Assembly: GCA_963754845.1 (NCBI GenBank)
Contig: CAVWHE010000001.1
Coordinates: 434,001-498,000, forward strand
Source of the DNA: JAKASV01 sp963754845
GTDB taxonomy: Bacteria; Babelota; Babeliae; Babelales; Vermiphilaceae
Length of the DNA: 64,000 nucleotides
Direction: 5' to 3'
Below the pieces are notes generated by a model. The model saw only the letters and a list, made by a program, of their open reading frames with translations, had not been told where the DNA came from and searched no databases. The position numbers were made by a program, and so were the translations under genes. Below are positions 36,068-45,297 of this stretch, piece after piece. Numbering within the stretch: the first letter of the stretch is position 1; each line of letters opens with the position of its first letter.

Positions 36068-37888
36068 CTATGCCTGGGAGCGTTTACGCATGACGGCCCG
36101 CAGAAGTTTTTTGCGAAGTCGTAGCGAGTGCGGCGTTACCTCGATGAGCTCATCCGGCCTTATCCACTCCATGCACGTCTCAAGCTCCATAATGCGCGGC
36201 GGCGTCAGCTTGATCGCTTCGTCCGATCCTGAAGCACGCATGTTAGACAGCTTTTTTTCCTTGCAAGGATTGACGTCCATGTCATTTTCGCGGCTATTTT
36301 CGCCAACGATCATTCCTTCATAGACGGCGTCACTCGGCTTAATGAAAAGGGTCCCGCGAGCCTGGAGCATATCGAGTGCATAGCCGGTTGCTGATCCATT
36401 TTCCATGGAAACGATGGCGCCGCGCGAGCGAATTGGTATGTCTCCCTTGTACGCCTCGTAGCCAAGAAAACTGACGTGCATAACCCCTGATCCACGCGTG
36501 TCACTGAGAAATTGGCTTCTGAAACCAATAAGACCGCGCGACGGGATTTCAAATTCCAAGCGCACCCGGCCATGAGCCTGGGGCTCCATCGTGATGAGCT
36601 GCGCCTTGCGTCGCCCGAGCTTTTCTATAACAGTTCCTTGGTGGGCCGCTTCAAGATCGAGCATGAGATACTCAATCGGTTCGCATTTCCGTTCATCAAT
36701 TGTTTTGTAAATAACTTCTGGAGCGGAAATTTGAAGTTCAAAACCCTCGCGCCGCATATTTTCGATAAGAATTCCCAGGTGAAGTTGTCCGCGTCCTGAC
36801 ACTTTGAAAGTGTCGGTTTGTTCGGTTGGTTCGACAACGAGCGCAACGTTAGTTTTGAGTTCCTTTTCCAGCCTTGTACCGATATGGCGCGACGTGATAT
36901 ATGTGCCTTCGCGGCCACTGAATGGCGAATCGTTGACCGATATGTACATCGTGAGCGTCGGTTCATCGACGGAGATGTAAGGATACGGTTGCGGAAACTC
37001 GGGCTGACACAGCGTCGATCCGATGGTTACAGGCTCCTGAAAGCCCGCAACGGCAACAATGTCGCCAAACCGCGCCTCATCGACGGCAACTTTGTCAAGA
37101 CCAACGTACTGGAAAAGTTTGGTGACACGCGCTGGCGCGCTGACCTTATCTTTTTTGCAGCATACGATCGACTGACCGTTGCGGATGGTGCCACCAAAAA
37201 CACGTCCAACCGCAATTTGACCCAAAAAATCTGAGTGTTCGAGATTCGTCACGAGCATCTGCACGTAGTCGCTCTTGCTCGACGGTGCCGGCACACGGGT
37301 GATGATAGTTTCAAAGAGCGGTTCCATCGACCCCGACGTGATGTCAGGCCGCGTGCCAACAAACCCAAGGCGCGACGAGCCGTAAAGAATAGGAAAATCA
37401 AGCTGATGCTCGTGGGCAGCCATGTCCAAAAATAAATCTTGAATCTCGCGCTCCGTTTTTGCCGTGTCGGCGTCCTTGCGATCAATTTTGTTGATGAGAA
37501 CAACGGGGCTCAGATTGTTAAGGAGGGCTTTGTGGAGAACGAATTTTGTTCCCGGCAACACCCCCTCGGCGGCATCTACAAGAAGTAAAAATCCCTCGAC
37601 CATCTGAAGCGTACGCTCGACTTCGCCACCAAAATCCGTGTGCCCAGGAGTATCAACGATGTTAATGGTGTAACCGCGGTACTTGAGGCCAGTTTGTTTG
37701 GCCAGAATCGTGATACCGCGTTCGCGCTCGAGCACATTTGAATCCATGACACGATCAACGTGATCACTTTTTATGGTTCCCGATTGTTGGAGCAACTGGT
37801 CGACGAGCGTCGTCTTTCCATGATCAACGTGGGCTATAATAGCCACGTTGCGGACGTCCTCCCGCGTCCCTGCAGTAACCTTCTTCAA
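36068..37888 (-). CDS. typA: ribosome-associated GTPase TypA/BipA
   Basis: 606 residues. G-domain motifs are AHVDHGKT (P-loop), DTPGHTDF and NKID, followed by EF-G-like domains and the BipA C-terminal domain. The start is probably TTG 37888 (MKKVTAGTRED), with GGGAGG about 10 bases upstream; no ATG is in frame near it. The length is typical. The protein acts in ribosome assembly under stress. Confidence 0.95.
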   Translation of the reverse strand: MKKVTAGTREDVRNVAIIAHVDHGKTTLVDQLLQQSGTIKSDHVDRVMDSNVLERERGITILAKQTGLKYRGYTINIVDTPGHTDFGGEVERTLQMVEGFLLLVDAAEGVLPGTKFVLHKALLNNLSPVVLINKIDRKDADTAKTEREIQDLFLDMAAHEHQLDFPILYGSSRLGFVGTRPDITSGSMEPLFETIITRVPAPSSKSDYVQMLVTNLEHSDFLGQIAVGRVFGGTIRNGQSIVCCKKDKVSAPARVTKLFQYVGLDKVAVDEARFGDIVAVAGFQEPVTIGSTLCQPEFPQPYPYISVDEPTLTMYISVNDSPFSGREGTYITSRHIGTRLEKELKTNVALVVEPTEQTDTFKVSGRGQLHLGILIENMRREGFELQISAPEVIYKTIDERKCEPIEYLMLDLEAAHQGTVIEKLGRRKAQLITMEPQAHGRVRLEFEIPSRGLIGFRSQFLSDTRGSGVMHVSFLGYEAYKGDIPIRSRGAIVSMENGSATGYALDMLQARGTLFIKPSDAVYEGMIVGENSRENDMDVNPCKEKKLSNMRASGSDEAIKLTPPRIMELETCMEWIRPDELIEVTPHSLRLRKKLLRAVMRKRSQA

Positions 37889-37944
37889 TGTTTGCTAACC
37901 TCCCTTATACGAACATCAAATCGCGCACACGCCGACCACATATA

Positions 37945-38223
37945 TTAATCGGCGACGTAGGGCAAAAGAGCCATGGTGCGCGATTTTTTAATAGCGTGCG
38001 ACAGCCGCCGTTGATGAAGGCAGCACGTGCCGGAAACGCGCGAAGGCAGGATCTTGCCTCGCTCGGTCAAAAAGTGTCGCAAGAAACCGGCATTTTTGTA
38101 ATCTATGTAAGAGGCTTGCTCATCAGAACCGCAGAAGCGGCATACTCTGCGAGCGTAGCCATTTTTGCGTACACGTTTTTTAAGTAAGCGCGAGCTGACT
38201 TTCAGCTTTATTTTCTTTGTCAT
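37945..38223 (-). CDS. rpsR: 30S ribosomal protein S18
   Basis: 92 residues with the S18 core (YIDYKNAGFLRHFLTERGKILPSRVSG, then HQRRLSHAIKKSRTMALLPY). CRFC and CC pairs suggest the zinc-binding form. ATG overlaps the rpsF stop by 4 bases. Confidence 0.95.
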   Translation of the reverse strand: MTKKIKLKVSSRLLKKRVRKNGYARRVCRFCGSDEQASYIDYKNAGFLRHFLTERGKILPSRVSGTCCLHQRRLSHAIKKSRTMALLPYVAD

Positions 38224-38708
38224 GACACGTGTTCCCCAGCTTCGGGCATATCACCCTCTTCAAAATCAGAACCCTCGTGATCCTCACTAGTACCAGAATT
38301 ACCGTGCCCATGGTCATCTTCCTCGTGAGAATGAGAGAAAGAACTGCCCTCGCGACGCGGAACGGCCTCCTCAAGCGACGGCGGACGCTGGTAGGCAAGT
38401 AAGTCGTCTGGCGAAAGCACCGAAATGATGCTTCGCACGATAACTTCGTGAAATTTAACATTGATGAACGACTTCATCTCACTCAAGACCTCTGCCGAAG
38501 ACTCTGGGAGCTCGAATCGTGCTAAGAAGTACACGCCGTAATCGTGCTTTCGCACGGGATAAGCGAGCCTATACTTGCCCCATCGCTCGAAGGATATGAG
38601 GGAACCCTTGGCAGTGCGAAGGCACGACTGAAGCTGCGTTTCAAAGCTCCTTATTTCGTCCTCGGTTGCCTCGGGAATAGTCAATGCCAAAACTTCGTAG
38701 CGTGCCAT
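38220..38708 (-). CDS. rpsF: 30S ribosomal protein S6 with acidic His-rich tail
   Basis: 162 residues. The first 100 are S6-like (RYEVLALTIPEATEDEIRSF, WGKYRLAYPVRKHDYGVYFL). The last 50 or so are a low-complexity Glu/Asp/His/Ser tail (SHEEDDHGHGNSGTSEDHEG). Acidic C-terminal tails occur on S6 in some bacteria, but this His-rich one is long. Operon rpsF-rpsR with a 4-base overlap. Confidence 0.92.
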   Translation of the reverse strand: MARYEVLALTIPEATEDEIRSFETQLQSCLRTAKGSLISFERWGKYRLAYPVRKHDYGVYFLARFELPESSAEVLSEMKSFINVKFHEVIVRSIISVLSPDDLLAYQRPPSLEEAVPRREGSSFSHSHEEDDHGHGNSGTSEDHEGSDFEEGDMPEAGEHVS

Positions 38709-38830
38709 ACAACAAAAAACCTCTTAAAAATGCCTACGCGGAAGTGCAACCATACACTATAAGACACAAAGTCTTATGAGGCGTCGTCGCACGATACATG
38801 CGACGCTTGTATCACATACGAAGATTATGG

Positions 38831-38866
38831 TACCAGAAAAGTTGGAAAAATCCAACTTTTCTGGTA
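38831..38866. terminator. perfect 16-bp hairpin downstream of the S24-like repressor gene
   Basis: TACCAGAAAAGTTGGA (38831-38846), AAAA loop, exact complement (38851-38866). It lies 14 bases after the repressor stop codon on the minus strand. There is no T tract after the stem, so an operator or RNA-stability hairpin is also possible. Confidence 0.5.
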
Positions 38867-38879
38867 CTCACTCTGTGCT

Positions 38880-39635
38880 CTAATCGAATCTTTGGTGCCT
38901 CTGAATAACGCGACCGATGACCCTGAAATGATCCTTGCCGCGTATGAGGGCGACGGGAGACTGTTTGTGATTTACCGATTCAAGAACGATGAAATCCTCG
39001 GTGTACGTCACCTGGAGAACGGCTTTGATGAGCGTCTCGTTGCCATACTCAACCGCCGCCATGTCACCCGAACGCGTCCAAATTTCTGGTGAAACGATGA
39101 GATAATCACCCTTGACAAACGTCGGCGACATGAGGTTGTTGTCGATGTAAAGTGCGAACATGGAGCCATCGGCGGCATTGAGGACGGGAACGAACCTATC
39201 CTTGTGTCCCGTCGTTAGTTGCGCGAGCTGGTTATTGTAAGGCGACGGATTTGAGGGAATGTCGCCCACAACAGGCACAATCTGTACCCTCAGCTCAACG
39301 TCTGATTTTTCTGGCATACTCACGTTGTCATTAATGTTATCCGTGCGTTGGCGACGCTGAGCAAAAAGATCGATAGGGCTGACCTCAAAGGCGTTGGCAA
39401 GCTTTCTCAGCGAATCCTCGTTCCAGCGGCGTGTGCCATTTTTTATGTGCGTCAGGTAGCTTTCGGACATACCAGTTTTTTCGGCAAGAACCTTGGTTGT
39501 CCAGCCCTTTTCTCTGAGCAACTCTTTGACGCGCAGCTCCGTGGACGACGACGACATGTACGCCTTTGGTCCACAAGCAAGGGACTGCTTGTTTTCTTGA
39601 GCCCCCTGCGTTCTGGAACTACTTGGTGATGACAT
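38880..39635 (-). CDS. XRE-type repressor with S24-like C-terminal domain
   Basis: 251 residues from ATG 39635, with AGGAGG ideally placed. A helix-turn-helix at about 32-92 (LAEKTGMSESYLTHIKNG) is followed by a linker and a LexA/CI-like S24 domain. The nucleophile motif, normally G-D-S-M-x-P, reads NNLMSPTFVKGD: the residue before Met is Leu, not Ser, while a candidate Lys remains in TLIKAV. Self-cleavage is therefore unlikely and the domain may serve only for dimerisation. No phage genes are nearby. It is divergent from rnhB and may control that gap. Confidence 0.82.
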   Translation of the reverse strand: MSSPSSSRTQGAQENKQSLACGPKAYMSSSSTELRVKELLREKGWTTKVLAEKTGMSESYLTHIKNGTRRWNEDSLRKLANAFEVSPIDLFAQRRQRTDNINDNVSMPEKSDVELRVQIVPVVGDIPSNPSPYNNQLAQLTTGHKDRFVPVLNAADGSMFALYIDNNLMSPTFVKGDYLIVSPEIWTRSGDMAAVEYGNETLIKAVLQVTYTEDFIVLESVNHKQSPVALIRGKDHFRVIGRVIQRHQRFD

Positions 39636-39656
39636 AACATCCTCCTCCTGCTATCC

Positions 39657-39685
39657 TTAGACTCCATACGTCTGAACTTTAGACA
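39657..39685. promoter_or_regulatory. possible operator sites for the S24-like repressor
   Basis: TTAGAC occurs at 39657-39662 and 39679-39684, exactly 22 bases (two helical turns) apart, with an inverted relative GTCTGAA at 39670-39676 between them. The sites lie 22-50 bases upstream of the repressor start. Confidence 0.4.
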
Positions 39686-39753
39686 ACTGCTTATTTCTGA
39701 TTGTACTCGCAATTCAGAGCATGTCAAATTGAAAAGATTGCCCGAGATCGATA

Positions 39754-40467
39754 ATGACAAAGAAAATGAGCCAGCGTTATTATGGCGCACCAAGCTGCAA
39801 AAACGAAATAGAAAGAGAGGCTTGGAATACCCAGAACTTCGTCTGTGGCATCGATGAGGTTGGACGTGGTTGTCTTGCTGGACCCCTGGTGACGGCGGCC
39901 GTTATACTTCCCATCAACAAAACGAATCCACTTTTGCGTGACTCGAAGGTCTTAACTGTCGAATCACGTGTTCGAGGGGCCGCGTGGATAATGCGGCATT
40001 GCTGGTATGCGTGTGGCATTGTTGACCACTACCTCATCGATAAATACAACATTTGGAATGCAACACTCATTGCCATGAAAAAAGCCTTTGTTCATCTCGT
40101 CGCCCTGTCGCCAAGACCTTCGCGCGTTCTCGTCGATGCAATGCCCTTGAAGCTTGACGATACACACTACGCCGACATACCCGTGCACAATTTTCCTCAC
40201 GGCGAGAGCCAATCAAGTTCCATCGCCGCTGCCTCGATCATAGCAAAGGTCAAGCGCGATGCGCTCATGGCTGATTTCAACGCGATATTCCCCGGCTTGT
40301 ACCTCGATCACAACAAGGGATACAGTACGCCGGCTCATAAACGCTTTCTTGCCGATCACGTCAAGATCATTATCCACAGGAACACGTTCTTGAACTTCCT
40401 TGAAACGTGCGACGATGGTGGAGGAAGTGATAACGATGCACACAACAAACAACAGTCCTTGTGCTGA
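39754..40467 (+). CDS. rnhB: ribonuclease HII
   Basis: 237 residues. GIDEVGRGCLAGPLV carries the first Asp and Glu, RVLVDAMPL the second Asp, and SIIAKVKRDALM and DHNKGYSTPAH complete the family pattern. Removes RNA from RNA-DNA hybrids. The Shine-Dalgarno is weak. The 3' end overlaps the start of the next gene by 32 bases. Confidence 0.93.
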   Translation: MTKKMSQRYYGAPSCKNEIEREAWNTQNFVCGIDEVGRGCLAGPLVTAAVILPINKTNPLLRDSKVLTVESRVRGAAWIMRHCWYACGIVDHYLIDKYNIWNATLIAMKKAFVHLVALSPRPSRVLVDAMPLKLDDTHYADIPVHNFPHGESQSSSIAAASIIAKVKRDALMADFNAIFPGLYLDHNKGYSTPAHKRFLADHVKIIIHRNTFLNFLETCDDGGGSDNDAHNKQQSLC

Positions 40468-41047
40468 GGTCATCGAAAGCTCGCTCTCAGGATGGACCGG
40501 CCAGTGTTGGCAATGGGACATGTGTCCATCCTTCGGCTCTCTCGTTACCATCTCAACAAGGGTCCGTACGCTCTTCGGGCTCGTTTATGAGATCACGACC
40601 GGTTCGATGGATCCGGGTCGTTATCCTTGTGTATACCAAAAAACGCAGGAGGAACTCCGCGCCGAGCAGCCGCAGATTTTCGAATTTCTAAAAACAACGT
40701 TTTCAAGCATGATTGTCGGATACCAGCAGGGTGAGTCACTCATCTATATGCGCTCACCTGAGCCGCCCGCCATCCATGCCTTCATCGGACAGGTCACCGT
40801 CGTGGAAGCATCGCAGTTTTTTGCAAGCGACCGCTTTCTCCATCTCATATTTGGCTTTACCGGCCGTCCGGTAAACAATGACGAACTCCTGCTTGCCGTT
40901 CTCAAATACCAAAGTGATGCAGGGATTCTTACGTATGAGCGCGCACGAATGTATGTAAGGACATACGCACTTCTTGTCGGCAACGATTATCGGCGTCTTA
41001 AGTTTTTTAGCCAGCGCGTAACCGACACGTTGGCAACAGTACAATAA
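40436..41047 (+). CDS. conserved hypothetical, possible HAS-barrel domain
   Basis: 203 residues from ATG 40436, with GGTGGAGG about 11 bases upstream inside rnhB. The N-terminal half (FGSLVTISTRVRTLFGLVYEITTGSMD) looks like a HAS-type beta-barrel as found in HerA-like ATPases. A stretch EELRAEQPQIFEFLKTTF follows, then PPAIHAFI. The C-terminal half is helical. The function is not known. It sits between rnhB and ftsY on the same strand. Confidence 0.6.
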   Translation: MHTTNNSPCAEVIESSLSGWTGQCWQWDMCPSFGSLVTISTRVRTLFGLVYEITTGSMDPGRYPCVYQKTQEELRAEQPQIFEFLKTTFSSMIVGYQQGESLIYMRSPEPPAIHAFIGQVTVVEASQFFASDRFLHLIFGFTGRPVNNDELLLAVLKYQSDAGILTYERARMYVRTYALLVGNDYRRLKFFSQRVTDTLATVQ

Positions 41048-41062
41048 AGGCAGCACAATCTC

Positions 41063-41950
41063 ATGTTTAGCTTTATAGAAAAAGCTCTTAAGAAAATTTA
41101 CACAGCGTGTACGTCGAAATTTCAGGCGATCTTTGCGCGCCCATCCGTTGATAACGAAGCTCTTGGGGAACTTGAACGCGTTCTTATAGAGGCCGACACC
41201 GGTGCGCGGACAACCAAGAAAATTATCGACAGTCTCAAAAGTCAGGTGAGCGCGGGCGCTATCAAGGACGGTGCCTCGCTACGGGTCGCACTCAACAAAT
41301 ATCTCGTCGCGCTTCTTTCTACACCGGCGCATTTTAAAGAAGGCGACGTCATACTTCTTGTCGGTGTCAATGGAAGCGGCAAGACGACGTTAGCAGCCAA
41401 GCTGTCCTACCGCGCGCAACGCGCGGGGGTTCGGACGCTCCTTGTTGCCGCCGACACTTTTCGCGCCGCCGCCCAGGAACAGCTTGGGCTTTGGGCGACG
41501 AAGCTTAACGTTCCCGTCACCCTCGGCAAACCCGGCGGCGACCCGGCATCGGTAGTTTTTTTAGGATGTCATGAGTACAAAAAAGGCCTCTACGAGAAGC
41601 TCATCATCGATACAGCGGGCAGGCTCCAAACTAAAACGAATCTCATGAAGGAGCTTGAAAAAATAAAACGGGTCGTGACCCAGCAACTGCCCGGAAAAAG
41701 CGTGAGCACCATCCTCACCGTGGACGCCATGCTCGGCCAAAACTCGTTTGAACAAGCACGCGTTTTTCACGAAAGTACGCATCTCGACGCACTGGCGTTG
41801 ACAAAAATGGACGGAACTGGCAAAGGCGGCATCGTTTTTTCGATCGTTGAGCAGTTGTCGGTCCCCGTCGCCTACATCACGTGCGGCGAGAACGCCGATC
41901 AGCTTGAACCTTTTGACGCACAGGGCTACGTCGATGGTTTGCTGGGGTAG
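41063..41950 (+). CDS. ftsY: signal recognition particle receptor FtsY
   Basis: 295 residues: helical N domain then G domain with GVNGSGKTTLAAKL, DTFRAAAQEQL, DTAGRLQTKTNLM, and TKMDGTGKGG. There is no acidic N-terminal A domain, giving the short form. It brings ribosome-SRP complexes to the translocon at the inner membrane. It starts 15 bases after the preceding gene. Confidence 0.96.
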   Translation: MFSFIEKALKKIYTACTSKFQAIFARPSVDNEALGELERVLIEADTGARTTKKIIDSLKSQVSAGAIKDGASLRVALNKYLVALLSTPAHFKEGDVILLVGVNGSGKTTLAAKLSYRAQRAGVRTLLVAADTFRAAAQEQLGLWATKLNVPVTLGKPGGDPASVVFLGCHEYKKGLYEKLIIDTAGRLQTKTNLMKELEKIKRVVTQQLPGKSVSTILTVDAMLGQNSFEQARVFHESTHLDALALTKMDGTGKGGIVFSIVEQLSVPVAYITCGENADQLEPFDAQGYVDGLLG

Positions 41951-42198
41951 GCACACCACATCCGACACGGCATGGCCCCCCGCCCGTCTTCACGCGCGAT
42001 CCGTTTGTAGCTGACACGAAATTTTCACGCCAATTTACGCACTAGTTCCGACATGCGAACACCACAAGCCAGCGACAAAATACGCATTACTCTCTTTGAC
42101 TAACAGGAGCCTTTGAGCCAGAATTGTACTTATACGCCGCGGTCGTGATCGTTATGTGTGGCATGAGGCGCAGGCCTCCAGGAAAAGGGCTATCAAAC

Positions 42199-43518
42199 GT
42201 GAGCACTCAAGAATCCCCCGTTACGCTTGAAAAAATAACCGCTCTCTGCAAGCGGCGCGGTTTCGTTTATCAATCGGCCGAGATCTACGGAGGCCTCAAC
42301 GGCGTCTACGATTTCGGACATCTTGGCGTGCTCACCAAGAACAACCTTCGCCAGGCGTGGCTCTCGTCGCTTACCAACAACCACGGGACGATTGTCCTCT
42401 TCGATGGCGCGCTCCTGGGGCCGGAGGCCGTGTGGAAGGCGTCGGGGCATGTCGATAACTTCAGCGACCCCCTCGTCGATTGCCTCAGCTGCAAGCGACG
42501 TTTCAGGACCGACGACCCCGACGTCGCTCAAGGCTGTCCGGCATGCGGAAAAAATGAGTGGACCGCGGTTCGTCAGTTCAACATGATGTTTAAAACGGAC
42601 GTCGGTGCCGCCGCCGATGGCGCGACGATCGCCTACTTGCGGCCCGAAACCGCGCAGGCTATCTTCATTAACTTCAAGAACGTCATGTCGACGATGCGCG
42701 TCAAGATACCCTTTGGCATCGCACAGATCGGCAAAGCCTTCCGCAACGAGATAACGCCCAAGCAGTTTCTTTTTCGCATGCGCGAGTTTGAGCAAATGGA
42801 GATGGAATGGTTCTGCAAAGGTAGCGATGCTGACGCGTACTTTGAATTCTGGTGCAACCATCGTATGAACTACTATCGCGCCCTCGGCATCAAGGAGGGT
42901 AACATGCGTCTGAGGCCGCACGCCAAGGAGGAACTCGCCCACTATTCGACACGGTGCATGGACGTCGAATACCACTTTCCCTTCGGATGGAAGGAAATGG
43001 AGGGCATCGCACATCGCGGCCAGTTCGATCTTACACAGCACACAACCCATTCTGGCAAAGACCTCAGTGTGTACGATGAAGAAACGAAAACCGCGTACGC
43101 ACCGACTGTCATCGAGTGCTCAGTCGGAACAGATCGTTCGTTCCTCATGCTCATGTTTGATGCCTACGCCGAGGACGTCGTCGAGGACGAGGTTCGTATA
43201 GTGATGCGATTCCACCCGCGCGTCGCACCAATCAAAGCCGCCGTCCTGCCACTCACAAAAAAGCAGAGCGAACCGGCATCGAGGTTATGCGCTGATCTTC
43301 AGAAACTCGGCTACGTTGTTGAATGCGACGAAACCGGCTCCATCGGCAAGCGTTACCGCCGCTACGACGAAATTGGAACACCCGTCTGCTTTACGTACGA
43401 CTTTGAAAGCGACAACGACGGATGCGTGACGGCGCGCGACCGTGACACAACGCGGCAGGAGCGCATAGCACTCGACAGCGTCGCCCGCTACCTCTGCAAC
43501 CTTATGGAACGACCGTAG
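42199..43518 (+). CDS. glyS: glycine--tRNA ligase (single-chain, class II)
   Basis: 439 residues from GTG 42199, with AAGGGC about 8-9 bases upstream. Open frame continues to 42124 but without a better start. It is the dimeric single-chain type, not the alpha2beta2 type: FVYQSAEIYGGLNGVYDFGHLG, YLRPETAQAIFINFKNV, FRNEITPKQFLFRMREFEQMEMEWF, and a C-terminal anticodon-binding domain (AAVLPLTKKQSEPA). A CxxC pair (CLSCKRR, CPACGKN) may bind zinc. The 248-base gap upstream shows no leader element that I could identify. Confidence 0.95.
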   Translation: MSTQESPVTLEKITALCKRRGFVYQSAEIYGGLNGVYDFGHLGVLTKNNLRQAWLSSLTNNHGTIVLFDGALLGPEAVWKASGHVDNFSDPLVDCLSCKRRFRTDDPDVAQGCPACGKNEWTAVRQFNMMFKTDVGAAADGATIAYLRPETAQAIFINFKNVMSTMRVKIPFGIAQIGKAFRNEITPKQFLFRMREFEQMEMEWFCKGSDADAYFEFWCNHRMNYYRALGIKEGNMRLRPHAKEELAHYSTRCMDVEYHFPFGWKEMEGIAHRGQFDLTQHTTHSGKDLSVYDEETKTAYAPTVIECSVGTDRSFLMLMFDAYAEDVVEDEVRIVMRFHPRVAPIKAAVLPLTKKQSEPASRLCADLQKLGYVVECDETGSIGKRYRRYDEIGTPVCFTYDFESDNDGCVTARDRDTTRQERIALDSVARYLCNLMERP

Positions 43519-43630
43519 CAGCAGCGCAGAGCTAACCGAACTGGTAACCGCAGTCACCGGGTGGGTGAAGTCCGCTTTTGCAGCTTGTGGCGGCGTTTTT
43601 TGGGGTCGTTACAACGCCGCCATGTCTCTA

Positions 43631-44478
43631 GGCCCTGTTGACTTTTTATCGGAGCCATATGCAAGTCCCCACAAAAAGCAGAAAGGCCCGGTAATTGCGC
43701 AGCTTTTTATCGAAACGAGAAAAAATGCGTCTGTACTGCTTAATCTTTGAAAAGAAACACTCGATGACAGACCTCTCCTTGTAGACGTGTTTGTCGTATT
43801 CCACAACTTGCGTTCGATTACTTTTGCCTGGGATTACCGGGCAACAATTTTGAGCCCTTATTTGCCTGCGAAAAGGGTCCGAGTCATACCCCATGTCACC
43901 GATGATATGCGATTCAGAATCTCCCTTAATAAGCTCCTCTCCTTGGGTGATGTCGGCAACTTGGCCTGGTGTAATAATGAATTTAAGAGGATTTCCGAGA
44001 GCATCAACCTTAGCATGGACCTTTGTAGTGAAGCCCCCCTTGCTTCGCCCAAGACCCTCTTCTGCTTGTTTGCCGTGGCCAGCTGCGCACGGATGTGCTC
44101 TGACTATTGTTGCGTCAACAGACAGATACTCCTGGTCAGGGTCGTGTATACAAAAGGCAAAAAGTTTCTCCCATACGCCCTTTTTGCTCCAGGCATCGAA
44201 TCTTTTGTATACACTGTTCCACGCGCCGTATCGTTCTGGCAACTCCCTCCATTGCGCTCCAGTTCGCATAATCCAGTACACTGCCTCAACGAAGTTCCTG
44301 AGCCTTTCTTCGCTGACGACGTAAATTTTGGCGTCTTCTTTCAGGAAGGCAAACATTTTTTCCCACGCATCACTTGTGATATACTTTCCCTGCATGATAG
44401 CTCCTGTTCGAGTGTTCCATTTTTTTGGATTGGAGTTATCATGCAAAAAAATCAGCGTTTTGAAAAGTCAACAGGGCC
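43631..44478 (-). mobile_element. complete IS5-family insertion sequence (IS427-like), 848 bp
   Basis: The ends are inverted repeats of 16 bp: GGCCCTGTTGACTTTT at 43631-43646 and its exact complement at 44463-44478. Both sides are flanked by TA (43629-43630 and 44479-44480), the expected target duplication for this group. It carries one transposase gene. It sits between glyS and the chagasin-like gene and interrupts no recognisable gene. Confidence 0.9.
43646..44395 (-). CDS. IS5-family DDE transposase
   Basis: 249 residues from ATG 44395, with AGGAG 6 bases upstream. N-terminal DUF4096-like domain (RNFVEAVYWIMRTGAQWREL). DDE residues are in LSVDATIVRAH, IIGDMGYDSD and YKERSVIECFFSKIKQYRRI. 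There are no frameshifts and the stop codon lies in the left inverted repeat, so the element may still be active. Confidence 0.93.
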   Translation of the reverse strand: MQGKYITSDAWEKMFAFLKEDAKIYVVSEERLRNFVEAVYWIMRTGAQWRELPERYGAWNSVYKRFDAWSKKGVWEKLFAFCIHDPDQEYLSVDATIVRAHPCAAGHGKQAEEGLGRSKGGFTTKVHAKVDALGNPLKFIITPGQVADITQGEELIKGDSESHIIGDMGYDSDPFRRQIRAQNCCPVIPGKSNRTQVVEYDKHVYKERSVIECFFSKIKQYRRIFSRFDKKLRNYRAFLLFVGTCIWLR

Positions 44479-44595
44479 TAAGCGCCCGTGCTCGTGCGTT
44501 GCGTTATACGCCACGTGACATACCGCGGACATGGTGTGACAGCCGGTGAGCAGCACTCCACCGCCCTTATGAATTCAGTGCGTTCATGCCAAACC

Positions 44596-45297
44596 CTATT
44601 TTACTGACACGGTTGCTGGCGTCACCGTAACTTCAGCGGTGCCCGCGTTTTTAGTAGTGGTGGTGATGACTTTGCCCCTTTTCTTTTTTCCTCCACGGCC
44701 GCCCTTTCGTTTTGCTTCCTTGATAGTGACGTTGTATCGTTCTATTTTGGCACCGGATGCAAGACCGGTGTTATCGATCCTTGCGTAGAGGAAAAGGATG
44801 GGTGTCGTGTGATTTGCATCGTTTACATCGGCCGCAGTTGCCCTGAGTGCTTTGAAGGTGTAGACGATTCTTGCAGGCGAGCCAACAGACGTCGTGGAAC
44901 TACCGCCGATGCGCTTAACATCGACGAGTGCAACATCACGCTCCTTTCTTCCTGCCGACGTTATCCAGTACCAGTTGTAACCGGTACCACTGGTCTGCTG
45001 AAGGGTGATATCAAACTTATCATACCTCATGGTTTCGAGTGTGTTTCCCGCCGCGCCTATGACCGCAGGAATCTCGCTGCTAACAGGACCCGTCACGGGC
45101 GGGATGGCGATGGGTTGCTCAATAACAGGTTTGGCCGCGATGGCTGCGGTACTGACCTGAGACACTGGCAAACTAGCATCGGCCACCCTGGCTTCAGTCG
45201 CCATGCCAGAGGATCCTGCCGGTACCGCCGTAAGAGGACAAAGACCGCCGACGGCAATCAACAATGATGCGCACACTATCTTTATAACGATCTTCAT
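44596..45297 (-). CDS. secreted chagasin-like (I42) cysteine-protease inhibitor candidate
   Basis: 233 residues from ATG 45297, with GGAGGG 6 bases upstream. Signal peptide at 1-25, a Pro/Ala/Val-rich linker, then a beta-rich domain from about 85. That domain has DITLQQTSGTGYNWYWI, close to the chagasin NPTTGYxW loop, followed by VGSPARIVYTFKA and ILFLYARID, which match the later strands. The tail is Lys/Arg/Gly-rich (KRKGGRGGKKKRG) and then Thr-rich. Chagasin-type inhibitors block papain-like proteases. The assignment rests on one loop and strand order. Confidence 0.55.
   Translation of the reverse strand: MKIVIKIVCASLLIAVGGLCPLTAVPAGSSGMATEARVADASLPVSQVSTAAIAAKPVIEQPIAIPPVTGPVSSEIPAVIGAAGNTLETMRYDKFDITLQQTSGTGYNWYWITSAGRKERDVALVDVKRIGGSSTTSVGSPARIVYTFKALRATAADVNDANHTTPILFLYARIDNTGLASGAKIERYNVTIKEAKRKGGRGGKKKRGKVITTTTKNAGTAEVTVTPATVSVK

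Noticed and set aside
38880..39635. Prophage regulator with nearby phage genes
   Set aside because: The repressor-like gene is flanked only by rpsF and rnhB; no phage structural or integrase genes occur in the window.
41951..42198. T-box or other riboswitch upstream of glyS
   Set aside because: No T-box sequence, specifier hairpin or glycine-riboswitch core could be found in the 248-base gap.
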